NCBI RefSeq assembly: GCF_039535475.1
Contig: NZ_BAAAXG010000026.1
Location: 1,488,001-1,552,000 of the forward strand
Length of the DNA stretch: 64,000 nt
Direction: 5' to 3'
Origin: Streptomyces showdoensis
GTDB taxonomy: Bacteria; Actinomycetota; Actinomycetes; Streptomycetales; Streptomycetaceae
This document shows positions 49,379-57,259 of this stretch, piece by piece (position 1 is the stretch's first letter; every line of letters begins with the position of its first letter). The notes under the pieces are model-generated. The model was not told where the DNA came from. It did not search any database and worked only from the letters and a program-made list of their open reading frames with translations. A program made the translations under genes and the position numbers.

Positions 49379-49646
49379 TCACTCCGCCAGCGTCAGCGCG
49401 AGCCCGATGAAACCCAGGAACAGTCCCCCGAGCAGCCCGATGCCCCCGACGACCCTGAAGAACCAGGCCCCGAGACGCGACGGCTCGGTGAGCCTCAGGT
49501 CCAGGTTCCGGGCCCCGGTGACGGCCCGCACGGCGTTCCGCCGGGCCACGGCCTTCCCGGTCGCCCCCCGCAGGTCGAAGAGGAACATGGCCCCCCCAGC
49601 CGGCGGCGCCCACCCCGAACACCAGCAGCAGAATCCCCACAGCCAC
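49379..49646 (-). pseudogene. Two-helix membrane protein, apparently frameshifted
   Basis: Two frames together describe one small protein: the first frame gives a helix VAVGILLLVFGVGAAGWGG, the second MFLFDLRGATGKAVARRNAV and helix RVVGGIGLLGGLFLGFIGLA to the stop at 49379. The switch lies at a run of seven C (49591-49597, plus strand). Removing one base joins the frames as GWGAMFLFDLRG. The second frame alone can start at ATG 49588 (69 residues). Whether this is mutation, programmed frameshift or sequencing error cannot be told. Confidence 0.6.
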
Positions 49647-49718
49647 AACACACCCACCCTCATCACGGACCACTCCGGCCACATGGGCGGCCAGGCAGGG
49701 AAGGTACCGAAGGCGCGA

Positions 49719-50153
49719 TCACCCTCCCTTCCCGGCCCCCTCGTTCCGCCCCTCCTCCCGCCTGAACTCCTCCGTGCACCCGGCCGTCACGTCCCGGGTG
49801 AAGCAGGCGATGTAGTGCTCCGGGGAGCCGTAGAAGGCGAAGTCGACGTCCTCGCAGTCCACGCCGTCGAAGCTGACCTCGGCGAACTCCCCGGAGGGGG
49901 TCCACTTCCCCTGCTGTCGGCCGGCGATCCCGGAACACCAGCGGGTGCCGACGTCCGACGCGTCCAAGCCCGTGCCGACGAACGTGCCGTCGTCCTTGAA
50001 CTCGACCGTCGCCTCGCTCCCGTACGACGACCACACCCCCGTCACCCCACCGGCCTCCACCGAGACCGGGTAGACGGAACAGCCGGCCACGAGAACCGTG
50101 ACCCCGACCCCCACGACCGCCCACCGCGCCCGCCCATACCGACCGGCAGCCAT
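49719..50153 (-). CDS. Lipoprotein
   Basis: A 144-residue exported protein: basic start MAAGRYGRAR, helix WAVVGVGVTVLVAGC with lipobox VAGC, then a beta-sandwich-like domain (GVWSSYGSEATVEFKDDGTF) with two Cys pairs. No function known. ATG 50153. Confidence 0.7.
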   Translation of the reverse strand: MAAGRYGRARWAVVGVGVTVLVAGCSVYPVSVEAGGVTGVWSSYGSEATVEFKDDGTFVGTGLDASDVGTRWCSGIAGRQQGKWTPSGEFAEVSFDGVDCEDVDFAFYGSPEHYIACFTRDVTAGCTEEFRREEGRNEGAGKGG

Positions 50154-50223
50154 ACGCCCCCGCCTCCCATGTCTCGTACATGCCAAGCAATGACGCACAT
50201 CATCGCGAACACCAGGAAACGCA

Positions 50224-50251
50224 AGAGGCCCGGACTCTCGTCCGGGCCTCT
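50224..50251 (-). terminator. Terminator of the disrupted tRNA-Arg
   Basis: Perfect 12-bp arms AGAGGCCCGGAC / GTCCGGGCCTCT around TCTC; lies just 3' of the tRNA fragment on the minus strand. Confidence 0.85.
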
Positions 50252-50259
50252 CACCTGTG

Positions 50260-50301
50260 TGCACTCGGCAGGATTCGAACCTGCAACCTTCTGATCCGTA
50301 G
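50260..50301 (-). other. att repeat: 3' part of tRNA-Arg(ACG), left end of AICE
   Basis: Minus strand from anticodon loop CTACGGA (50295-50301), 3' anticodon stem TCAGA, variable AGGTT, T-arm GCAGG-TTCGAAT-CCTGC, acceptor strand CGAGTGC and discriminator A (50260). The 5' half of a tRNA is absent: base pairing breaks at 50302. This is what remains at one end when an element integrates into the 3' end of a tRNA gene. Confidence 0.9.
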
Positions 50302-50409
50302 CTCTAGCCGGATCGGTCACCAGCGACCATTCCGGCCGCTACGGGGCCCGGGAGGGACGGTACCGGACGGGGGTGGGTGCTGGGGTTGCGGTACTGCGCT
50401 GCTGTACAG

Positions 50410-50613
50410 CTACTTGAGCGCGGTGATCACGGTAGCGCTAGCGCTCACCACTGCAGCGGCGGCAACGATCCAGGCCGTATAGTTGACGCCGTTTCCTCGC
50501 TGAGTATCCTGACCATGATTCGAATCTCCGACTTGCGATTCAGGTTTCTCATCGCAATTCGAGGGTTCGACTTCAAGTTCAGATTCGAAACTTTCATTCT
50601 CCGGCTGGTTCAC
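50410..50613 (-). CDS. Small acidic protein with C-terminal membrane helix
   Basis: A 67-residue protein starting at GTG 50613 (AGGGGA upstream): Asn/Glu/Ser-rich start NQPENESFESELEVEPSNCD and a hydrophobic C-terminus AWIVAAAAVVSASATVITAL. The DNA here is about half GC (I counted 29 of 60 in one line), unlike the core chromosome. Real but unknown function. Confidence 0.5.
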   Translation of the reverse strand: MNQPENESFESELEVEPSNCDEKPESQVGDSNHGQDTQRGNGVNYTAWIVAAAAVVSASATVITALK

Positions 50614-50978
50614 GGAATCCCCTGAGCTCGTCGGGTTCAGTCGTTTGATGATTGACGACTGGCACAGCGCCCCGACCTCTCGATTTCCCAGTCGCGGACG
50701 GGGCGCTTTGCCATGTCCGCGAATGTAGCAAGGGATCAGGAACTCGCCATCAGCCCAGGGAAAGACCCAGCCACGAACGATACGGCTGTATCGACTGCGA
50801 GCACTCGCCACCAGCGCGATGACCAGCACAAACGGCTCTCGATGAACGAGAAAACTATATCGAACTTTCCTCACTTATGCCGTTTCGCCCGAATTTTACG
50901 TGGCAAAAAATCGCCACTTTCGAACGGCATATGGGTCGGCGGAACACCTTTGGGCCAGCACCGCGCCGGGGTGCCCCA
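50614..50978. other. Gene-free low-GC region with two hairpins
   Basis: AGCGCCCCG / CGGGGCGCT (50666-50674 with 50699-50707), and a nested stem TATGCCGTT / AACGGCATA (50876-50941) enclosing GTGGC / GCCAC. The second one lies downstream of the GntR gene on the minus strand and may terminate it. No convincing gene. Confidence 0.5.
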
Positions 50979-51735
50979 CTAGCGACCGACGGGAACCTCA
51001 TACACGATCTCGCACAGCGCTGCGGGCACGACAATGTCCGCCGTCTCCACGGGCCGCCCCTGGTCGCTGTAGTACGTCCGCCGGATGTGCGTGACGAGAG
51101 CGGCCTTCTGAATTCCCAGGAGCGACGCTTCCTCGGCGCTCGCCTGCCGCGGCTCCGGCTGCTCTACAGCGTGGCTGACCGTGATGCCGATCTCGGCCAT
51201 CCGGTTCACGACACCCGCCCCGGCATGCGGCCCACCCTCGGGAAGTACGACAAGGGTGCCGGCGGTGAGGTCGTACGGCTCCCAGCTCGTCGAGAGCTGC
51301 ACGGGACGGCCATCGGCGAGGAACTCATACACGGTGCGAACGCACAGGTCGCCCACGGCGATCCCGAGCCGCGCCGCGATCTCCGCTGGTGCCGGAACCT
51401 TGGCCTCGGTCCGACTCTCCCAGTCCCCCGACTTCCCCCAGGGCCTGCATGTCGGCACGGAATGGCGAACCGCCACCCTGCTCGCGCGCCGAGGATCGAA
51501 CCACGCGTACACGCTGCCGCGGCTCCGCAACATACGTTCCAGAACCCGCGCGCCCCTCCAACACTCCCTGGGCGATCAGCAGCTCTTGCGCCCGCCGGAC
51601 GACGTTCTCCCCGACACCGCACTCCTGACCGATCTGGGCACGTGAGGGCAGCCGATCTCCGGGCTCCCACTCGTGCTCCGCGATCCGCCGCCGGAGTTCG
51701 TCAGCGATGCGGAGGTACGGCGGCTGCTCAGGCAT
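50979..51735 (-). pseudogene. GntR regulator split by a frameshift
   Basis: The N-terminal winged helix (YLRIADELRRRIAEHEWEPG, LPSRAQIGQECGVGENVVRR) is in the frame starting at ATG 51735; the UTRA ligand domain (WESRTEAKVPAPAEIAARLG, TVYEFLADGRPVQLSTSWEP) is in the frame ending at 50979. The switch is at a run of five C at 51435-51439 (plus strand): with one base fewer the protein reads MQALGKSGDWES, which fits the family (about 251 residues). KorSA-type repressors of AICEs belong to this family. A sequencing error is possible. Confidence 0.75.
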
Positions 51736-51744
51736 ATGGAAAAT

Positions 51745-51775
51745 CTAGTCCACTAGCTCTAATCTAGTTAACTAG
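51745..51775. promoter_or_regulatory. Two GntR operators
   Basis: CTAGTccACTAG (51745-51756) and the perfect CTAGTTAACTAG (51764-51775), 19 bp apart, between the GntR gene and the divergent small-gene operon. Confidence 0.75.
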
Positions 51776-51786
51776 CTTTACGCACC

Positions 51787-52092
51787 GTGACCACTGGCGA
51801 CGGAGGCCCTGCTGTGCCCGCTTCGGGAGCAAGCGCGGAGGACATCGCCAGCCGGCTGTCCGCCCTCGGACTCACCACGCACGTGCAGCAGCACACCAAC
51901 CACACATCGATCGAAGCGGAGGTACCGGACTTACTCCCCGCCGAGAAGTGGCGGGAGGCCCTGGAGGTAGTGGCGGAGGCCGATCGATTCGGGCTCCAGG
52001 CCAGCAGCTTGAACGGCCGCACCTTATGGGCCGCCGTACGCAGAACGGTCCCCGCGACGGGCGATGTCCGGGGACCTGGCCATCAGCGATAG
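51787..52092 (+). CDS. Small AICE protein with two TTA codons
   Basis: A 101-residue protein starting at GTG 51787, first gene of a rightward cluster: ASAEDIASRLSALGLTTHVQ, DLLPAEKWREALEVVAEADR. TTA codons at 51931 and 52024, so bldA-dependent. Function unknown. Confidence 0.6.
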   Translation: MTTGDGGPAVPASGASAEDIASRLSALGLTTHVQQHTNHTSIEAEVPDLLPAEKWREALEVVAEADRFGLQASSLNGRTLWAAVRRTVPATGDVRGPGHQR

Positions 52093-52104
52093 GAGCTGAT
52101 CAGC

Positions 52105-52326
52105 GTGTTCAACCGTATCCGCCGCGCCGTGAGGCGCACCAGAGAGCGCCACGCTGCGAAGGGCAGGCACAGCCGCCCCTTACCGCCCACCCGCCCCACG
52201 CCCACCGCGGACCTCCTGGCCGGCGAGGAGACCGCCCTCGTCCGTCCGTACGTGCTGACTGCGGAGGAACGCGCCTCGCGCCGCTGGAACACCGCACGTC
52301 GCCTCGCGCCGTCGGAGGCTTTCTGA
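52105..52326 (+). CDS. Small basic protein, TTA codon
   Basis: A 73-residue Arg-rich protein (FNRIRRAVRRTRERHAAKGR, LVRPYVLTAEERASRRWNTA) common in Streptomyces plasmid-like regions. GTG 52105 after TAGGAGC. TTA at 52180. Stop overlaps the next start (TGATG). Function unknown. Confidence 0.65.
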   Translation: MFNRIRRAVRRTRERHAAKGRHSRPLPPTRPTPTADLLAGEETALVRPYVLTAEERASRRWNTARRLAPSEAF

Positions 52327-52502
52327 TGCACGCGAAAGCCACCCCCTACCGATCGAGCTCGTGCCGAATCGGCACGCACCACGAGTGCGCGCAGTCCTCG
52401 CCCACCTCGGCGCCGGTCGGCATCCCCGTGATCTACGAGGCGTGCGACTGCCCCTGCCACCCGATGGCCGATCGCATCGCACCGACGGAGGTGCCGTCGT
52501 GA
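52326..52502 (+). CDS. Small Cys/His-rich protein
   Basis: A 58-residue protein with CRIGTHHECA and CDCPCHP, a possible zinc site. ATG 52326 overlaps the upstream stop; its own stop overlaps the next GTG (GTGA). Unknown function. Confidence 0.6.
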   Translation: MHAKATPYRSSSCRIGTHHECAQSSPTSAPVGIPVIYEACDCPCHPMADRIAPTEVPS

Positions 52503-52762
52503 AGCTCTGGGTGCCCAGCGGCGCACTGGCCCACAACATCGAGATCACCTCGACCAACGTCCAGCGGGGCGACGTCATCCAGATCGGCGGCCAGCCGTGC
52601 CGCGTAGCCGACCTCCTCCAACTGCCGGGCGGGGCGAAGCGACTCCGCTTCGAGTCGGGCGAGCTCCTGACCATGCATGCCCGAACCAGGCTCATCGCCC
52701 TGCGGACGCAGAGAGGCGGTGAACCGTTCCGTGGCCTCTCGCCGTCACGCCATCGCCGATGA
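52499..52762 (+). CDS. Small beta-rich conserved protein
   Basis: An 87-residue protein (QRGDVIQIGGQPCRVADLLQ, KRLRFESGELLTMHARTRLI), a type often encoded beside GntR genes in Streptomyces. GTG 52499 overlaps the preceding stop, and its 3' end overlaps the GntR gene by 44 bp. Function unknown. Confidence 0.62.
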   Translation: MKLWVPSGALAHNIEITSTNVQRGDVIQIGGQPCRVADLLQLPGGAKRLRFESGELLTMHARTRLIALRTQRGGEPFRGLSPSRHRR

Positions 52763-53450
52763 CCTCAGGACCCAGATCTCAACCGGCCACATCAAGCCTG
52801 GTGAACGGCTCCCCTCCGAAGCCCAACTCGCCGCCCACTACACGGTCAGCACACCGACCCTCCGCAACGCCCTCGCGCTCCTCCAGGCCGAAGGCCTTGT
52901 CGAGAAGGTCCACGGCAAGGGGAACTTCATCCGTCACCCCCTCCCCAGAATCACGTACGTGGGCGGCGGTCACACGGTGTCGAATACGACTCTGGACGTC
53001 AGCGTCCGCACCACCAAGGTCCGGGCACGAGGGCATCTGACCAACCTGCTCCAGGTTGCGGCAGGCACTCCCCTGACCGAGTTCCTCTACCTGAGCCAGG
53101 CAGGTAAATCGCCGCACAGCCTGGTCCGCATCTACATCCCTCGCGACCTGGCGCCAGCCGCCACGCCTGGCGAGTCGCCCGGGCCCAAGGGGGCGGCGGC
53201 AGCACTGCTGGCCGAACCCCGCCTCCCACTGTTCAAGGTCCAGGAGAGCATCTGCGCTCGCCTCCCCACCCCGACGGAAGCAGCGACGCTCCGCATCAGC
53301 TCGACCCTCGCCGTTCTCGCGATCACCCGCGTGACAGCCGACACCACCGGCCACATCGTCGAGGTGGCGCTCCTGACCCTCCCGGGCGACCGCGCCGAAG
53401 CGGTCTTCACCACTCACCTCTCGGCCAAAGACAGGAGGGCGGAAGGATGA
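52719..53450 (+). CDS. GntR-family regulator (UTRA)
   Basis: A 243-residue GntR protein: RRHAIADDLRTQISTGHIKP, LPSEAQLAAHYTVSTPTLRN, then a UTRA-like domain (GTPLTEFLYLSQAGKSPHSL). GTG 52719 with GAGAGG upstream. Its stop overlaps the next ATG. Second GntR of the element. Confidence 0.82.
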   Translation: MNRSVASRRHAIADDLRTQISTGHIKPGERLPSEAQLAAHYTVSTPTLRNALALLQAEGLVEKVHGKGNFIRHPLPRITYVGGGHTVSNTTLDVSVRTTKVRARGHLTNLLQVAAGTPLTEFLYLSQAGKSPHSLVRIYIPRDLAPAATPGESPGPKGAAAALLAEPRLPLFKVQESICARLPTPTEAATLRISSTLAVLAITRVTADTTGHIVEVALLTLPGDRAEAVFTTHLSAKDRRAEG

Positions 53451-53794
53451 CGCCCCACAACGAGCTCCGCCTCCTCCCGTGGCCGGGCCCGGACGGCAAA
53501 CCCTGCTTCCTGAGCACCGACAACAACGGCGGCCCCGTCTCCCGCCTGGCTGATCAGACCGAAGCCACCCAACTCGAAGCCGGAGCCGAGCTCCTGGAGC
53601 ACGCCCTGGACGTACTCACCGACCAGGAGTCGGATCCAGAAGAACTCCGGCTCCTGGCGACGGACCTGACGGAAACCTTGCGAGACGTGCTCCGCGTAGC
53701 GGCGAGCCGCGGCCACCGTCTGCCGACGACGGAGCCCTCTACCCTCGGAGAAGTCGGCGAGGGCCCTCAGCTGCCAGCGGCCGCTTTCGGCTAG
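53447..53794 (+). CDS. Hypothetical acidic protein
   Basis: A 115-residue protein coupled to the GntR gene (ATGA overlap): RLLPWPGPDGKPCFLSTDNN, EAGAELLEHALDVLTDQESD. Family seen in many Streptomyces but with no known function. Followed by a terminator. Confidence 0.6.
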   Translation: MTPHNELRLLPWPGPDGKPCFLSTDNNGGPVSRLADQTEATQLEAGAELLEHALDVLTDQESDPEELRLLATDLTETLRDVLRVAASRGHRLPTTEPSTLGEVGEGPQLPAAAFG

Positions 53795-53816
53795 CAGCTA
53801 CGCGCATCCCTCGACA

Positions 53817-53847
53817 GAGGAGCCCCGGACCAAGTCCGGGGCTCCTC
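53817..53847 (+). terminator. Terminator
   Basis: Perfect 14-bp arms GAGGAGCCCCGGAC / GTCCGGGGCTCCTC around CAA, then CTTGG. Confidence 0.85.
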
Positions 53848-54001
53848 CTTGGTCGCCGGCACCGACGAGTGGCCTACCCGACCGCAACTCTGATTGCCCG
53901 ACCATAGTCACGAGTAGACGAACGCCGGACAGTACCCGGGGCTTCCGGATATTCTTCCCCGCCAGGGCCGTCAGAGTGACGGTGGCAGGGGGTATCGCAT
54001 C

Positions 54002-56194
54002 ATGCGCGTGTCAAGCTTGCAGGGCGTCCGTTTTCGCAGCCTCCGCGACGCGGCGCTGGATGATTGCGGAAGCCTTAACGTTCTAATTGGGAAAAACAAT
54101 TCCGGCAAGTCCAACTTGCTTTCAGCGATCAAGCTCTTCTTCGAATTCTTCCAAAGTAGCGGCGCAGTCGCAACCATCTCCCCGGGAATCTTCCGCCTGA
54201 CTGACTGGCATGCGAAGGACTCGGAACATCCAATCGAAATTAAAGTCATTCTGGAATTGTCAGACCTCGAACTCCAAGTTCTAGTCGAGTCGATTTCCGC
54301 CGAGATGCCGCAGGTGCGTAACGCACTGTCTGGCGACAAACTGGGTAACCTAGCCGCCGTGACACTCAGCTTCTTGCGGGCAGAAATGCAAGTCGGCTAC
54401 ATTTCGCGCATCGCGTTTGGAGGCGACGGCCCCTTCGAGGAAACCGTAATCTTCGCCATGAGCCCAGAGGGTGCACTGGACATCGCCAACAACTTCTCGA
54501 AGGCGAAGAACTACTCACACGAGAAGAGCGTGCTTGAGAGAGTCATGGCCCGCATTCCCGCTGAAGAATGGCGTATGCTCTCCGAGAGGGCTACCAGCAC
54601 AGCATTTCTTCGCAGCGTGTTGGGCCACAGCTCCGGTGCGGATCAGTCGGAGCTCCGCCGCATCTCTCGAATCATCCAGGGAGCCTCTTCGCATAGCGAA
54701 TTTGTCGACCAATGCCGGGACCGCATAAATGAACTTGAACAGCAGCGCGAACTGGCGATGGCTGCGGAGATCTCTCACCCAGTGATTACGTTCTCTGGGG
54801 ACTCAACCACCGTCCCCGACTACGTCACTGACTTTGTGCGAAGAGTTGCACAAACGAGTGTTCATCACCTCTCGGAACAGAGGAAGCCAATCGGCGAGGA
54901 AGAAGCGAGCCGAATTCTCAAACTAAAGACGAGTCGTGGACAGGGGTCGGTCCTGCGGGAGATACAGTCGGTAGTTTCGAACCTCCTTGGCGTAGAAATC
55001 GATGCGTTCAGCTCCGACACTCCTTCTTCCCGCCCTAACGGCTTGTCTGCAGAGCTAGACGTGGACGAATTCCTAGTTCAGGTTAACGGGTCGGGAATCC
55101 GAGAGGCTCTGCGACTTATCCTAGACTACGAGTTTGAGCGCCCCGAAATCCTCCTCGTAGAGGAACCAGAAGTGCACCTACACCCGGCACTCGAGACGGC
55201 GCTAATGCAGTACCTCAAGAACATCAGCTCAAACTCTCAAGTTTTCCTAACAACTCATTCAACAAACTTCCTAGACGTCGGGTCGCTCGAAAATGTATAC
55301 CTGATTCGAAAGGGCGCCGAGACAGTAGTCCAGCAGCTCGACGTCGCGGGAGCCGAGGAGGCAATTCCAGAAGAGCTGGGTCTGCGCCTCAGCTCTCTCT
55401 TCATGTTCGACCGCCTCGTGTTTGTGGAAGGGCCTTCGGATGAGCAGCTCCTCCGCACGTTTGCGGACACCTTGAGCCTGAGCTTCGGGCAGGCTTCACT
55501 CGGATTCGTCACAACCGGCGGCGCCCGCAATTTCACTCATTACGCTACCGCCGCAACACTTTCGTTCTTGCGGCGCCGAAATGTCAGAACAGTATTCGTC
55601 CTCGACCGCGACGAGCGAGATTTGAAGGATCTGGAAGACCTGCAAAGCAGAGTAGGAGGAATTAGCGAGGTTCAGCTTCTGCAGAGACGAGAGCTGGAGA
55701 ACTACCTCCTAAATCCCTCAACGCTGTCCAGGTTCATTCGCGTCAAATCAAACGGCGTAAGCTCTCCGACTCCGGAAGAAGTAGAATCAGCCGTCAGCGA
55801 GGTCTGCGATGAGCTGCTCCCCTCAGCTATCGAGCGAAGGGTACTGAAGCGCGTTTGCCGCCCTGTAATTCCCGACCGTCGTCCAGTCATCAATCGAGGC
55901 GATCAGGAATTCGATACAGCACTACAAGAACAGTTGAAACTAGCACTAGATAAGATTTCCGAACTTTCTTCTGAAGTTGAGAGGATCAGAGAGGAATGCA
56001 GTGCAGAAGTTCACGCCGACTGGGCAGTACGAAAAACTGAAATGGTTCCCGGAGACGAGCTGCTCGACAGGGTTTTCCAGCGATTTGGCCAGCGCTTCAA
56101 CAAGCGCCATGACGCGCTTCGCATCGCACAAGAGATGAAACGCGATGAAATTCCTTCAGAAATGGCGGAGTTGGTACGTGGACTTGTTTCCTGA
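54002..56194 (+). CDS. OLD-family ATPase/TOPRIM nuclease
   Basis: A 730-residue protein. Walker A GKNNSGKS (residues 30-37), a middle coiled-coil region, Walker B ILLVEEPEVHLHP (about 380-392) with the H-loop LTTHSTNFLD, then a TOPRIM domain: VEGPSDEQLL (catalytic Glu, about 475) and VLDRDERD (DxD, about 535). OLD-family nucleases act in phage exclusion (P2 Old, GajA of Gabija). No GajB helicase is next to it, so a standalone class-1 OLD is more likely. Two 60-base samples are 50% and 52% GC, far below the flanks: a recent acquisition. It is flanked by terminators and stands alone. Confidence 0.87.
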   Translation: MRVSSLQGVRFRSLRDAALDDCGSLNVLIGKNNSGKSNLLSAIKLFFEFFQSSGAVATISPGIFRLTDWHAKDSEHPIEIKVILELSDLELQVLVESISAEMPQVRNALSGDKLGNLAAVTLSFLRAEMQVGYISRIAFGGDGPFEETVIFAMSPEGALDIANNFSKAKNYSHEKSVLERVMARIPAEEWRMLSERATSTAFLRSVLGHSSGADQSELRRISRIIQGASSHSEFVDQCRDRINELEQQRELAMAAEISHPVITFSGDSTTVPDYVTDFVRRVAQTSVHHLSEQRKPIGEEEASRILKLKTSRGQGSVLREIQSVVSNLLGVEIDAFSSDTPSSRPNGLSAELDVDEFLVQVNGSGIREALRLILDYEFERPEILLVEEPEVHLHPALETALMQYLKNISSNSQVFLTTHSTNFLDVGSLENVYLIRKGAETVVQQLDVAGAEEAIPEELGLRLSSLFMFDRLVFVEGPSDEQLLRTFADTLSLSFGQASLGFVTTGGARNFTHYATAATLSFLRRRNVRTVFVLDRDERDLKDLEDLQSRVGGISEVQLLQRRELENYLLNPSTLSRFIRVKSNGVSSPTPEEVESAVSEVCDELLPSAIERRVLKRVCRPVIPDRRPVINRGDQEFDTALQEQLKLALDKISELSSEVERIREECSAEVHADWAVRKTEMVPGDELLDRVFQRFGQRFNKRHDALRIAQEMKRDEIPSEMAELVRGLVS

Positions 56195-56227
56195 ATGCAC
56201 AGGAGGAGAGGCGACAGGGCGGTGGAG

Positions 56228-56373
56228 CGGCTTTGGGCTGGAGCTGCTTTGGGGCGAGTGATCATGGCCCCGTAAGCTGATGGCGCGTCGGGCAGTCTGT
56301 GGACCTGCCCGATAAAGCACGACGTTGGGGCCATGATCTTAGAGGCTCGCCCCAAAGTGGCTGCCTAAAGCCG
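56228..56373. other. 146-nt extended stem structure after the OLD gene
   Basis: Nested pairs: CGGCTTTGGGC / GCCTAAAGCCG (one G-U), TTTGGGGCGAG / CTCGCCCCAAA, ATCATGGCCCC / GGGGCCATGAT, and internal TCGGGCAG / CTGCCCGA. Much larger than a normal terminator. May be a structured RNA, a small mobile element or a combined terminator between convergent units. Confidence 0.6.
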
Positions 56374-56499
56374 CGGAGCCGACCGCCCCAGCCACAGAGG
56401 GGTTCACCACCCATCAACCCGAGCCGTCAGACGTGCGGCCGGCGGTCGGGCTGGAGCGGGGCGGAGACAGGAGCGCAGGCCCGGGCGACGGGCCGCGCG

Positions 56500-56518
56500 C
56501 GCCGCGCCGTGCGCGGCG
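56500..56518 (-). terminator. Hairpin after the immunity-like gene
   Basis: CGCCGCGC / GCGCGGCG with 3-nt loop, about 40 bp past the stop of the NUDIX-immunity operon. Confidence 0.45.
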
Positions 56519-56558
56519 GGCGCCTTGATGAAGTAGAGAAAGTCTTACCGCGCTGCCC

Positions 56559-56789
56559 TCAGAGGGCGATCGGCTTGTAGGCCAGGGCCCTGTCCACTGC
56601 CTTCTCGGCAGTCAGCTCGGGGTCCAGGTCCCAGAAGATGTAATCGCTGATGTGCGGGCAGGCCAGGCCTCGTTCGAGGTTGGCCAGGATCTCGTCCGCC
56701 TCATCCTCGGATGCCTCTGCGTTCATCAGGCGCTGGACCAGGAGGATCGCTTCATCACGGGGCATCCGCCCTGCCGGCTGCGCGGTCAC
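56559..56789 (-). CDS. Colicin-E-immunity-like protein
   Basis: A 76-residue acidic protein that follows the Im2/Im9 pattern: EAILLVQRLMNAEASEDEAD, EILANLERGLACPHISDYIF, where SD-aromatic corresponds to the conserved toxin-binding SDLIYY region of nuclease-bacteriocin immunity proteins. GTG 56789 overlaps the NUDIX stop (GTGA). No nuclease-toxin gene is seen nearby, so its partner is unknown. The match is by eye. Confidence 0.62.
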   Translation of the reverse strand: MTAQPAGRMPRDEAILLVQRLMNAEASEDEADEILANLERGLACPHISDYIFWDLDPELTAEKAVDRALAYKPIAL

Positions 56790-57241
56790 AGCTGCGTGAT
56801 CAGCTGGCGGCCGTCGTGGCTTCGGACGTGGGGGCCGTTTCCGTCGAGCGCGTCCAGGAGGCGGATCGCGTAGACCTCGGCCATGCGCTCCTCGACCTCC
56901 GCCGGCGTCAGCCAGTCGACCGCGGTGGACTCGGCTGAGGTGCGCTCGGCGCCGCCGGACGGCTTGCAGCGGAAGACCAGGGCGACGATGCCGCGGGTCG
57001 TGTTCTTGTAGACGCCCGTCAGCTCATCCACGTCCACGTGGATACCTGTCTCCTCCAGGACCTCGCGGGCTACGCCCGCCTCTGGGGCCTCGGTGAGTTC
57101 GAGGACGCCGCCCGGGAGCTCCCAAGTGCCGTTGTCCGCTCGGCGGATCGCCAGAAGGCGGCCGTCTTCGCGCACTACCGCTCCGGCTACAGACACCGAG
57201 TGGAGTGGCGTTGACTTTGTTCCCGCGCTCCCGTTACTCAT
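56786..57241 (-). CDS. NUDIX hydrolase
   Basis: A 151-residue pyrophosphohydrolase. The Nudix box reads GGVLELTEAPEAGVAREVLE-ETGI, matching G-x5-E-x7-REUxEExGU. pSAM2 encodes a comparable NUDIX gene (mdp) near korSA. ATG 57241 lies inside an operator-like palindrome (57236-57251). Divergent from a GntR gene and coupled to the immunity-like gene. Confidence 0.87.
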   Translation of the reverse strand: MSNGSAGTKSTPLHSVSVAGAVVREDGRLLAIRRADNGTWELPGGVLELTEAPEAGVAREVLEETGIHVDVDELTGVYKNTTRGIVALVFRCKPSGGAERTSAESTAVDWLTPAEVEERMAEVYAIRLLDALDGNGPHVRSHDGRQLITQL

Positions 57242-57251
57242 GTACAGGAGC
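57236..57251. promoter_or_regulatory. GntR operator copy at the NUDIX start
   Basis: ACTCATGTACAGGAGC, one mismatch from a dyad; it contains the NUDIX start codon and lies 9 bp before the GntR gene. Related sites occur at 58103-58182. Confidence 0.65.
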
Positions 57252-57259
57252 ATAGGAGA

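Noticed and set aside
50877..51767. 296-residue plus-strand frame
   Set aside because: Antisense to the GntR regulator, whose winged-helix and UTRA patterns are clear on the other strand.
54002..56194. Gabija GajAB system
   Set aside because: No UvrD-like GajB gene follows; only the OLD-type protein is present.
56299..56580. 93-residue plus-strand frame after the OLD gene
   Set aside because: Crosses the stem structure and has no ribosome site or recognisable protein pattern.
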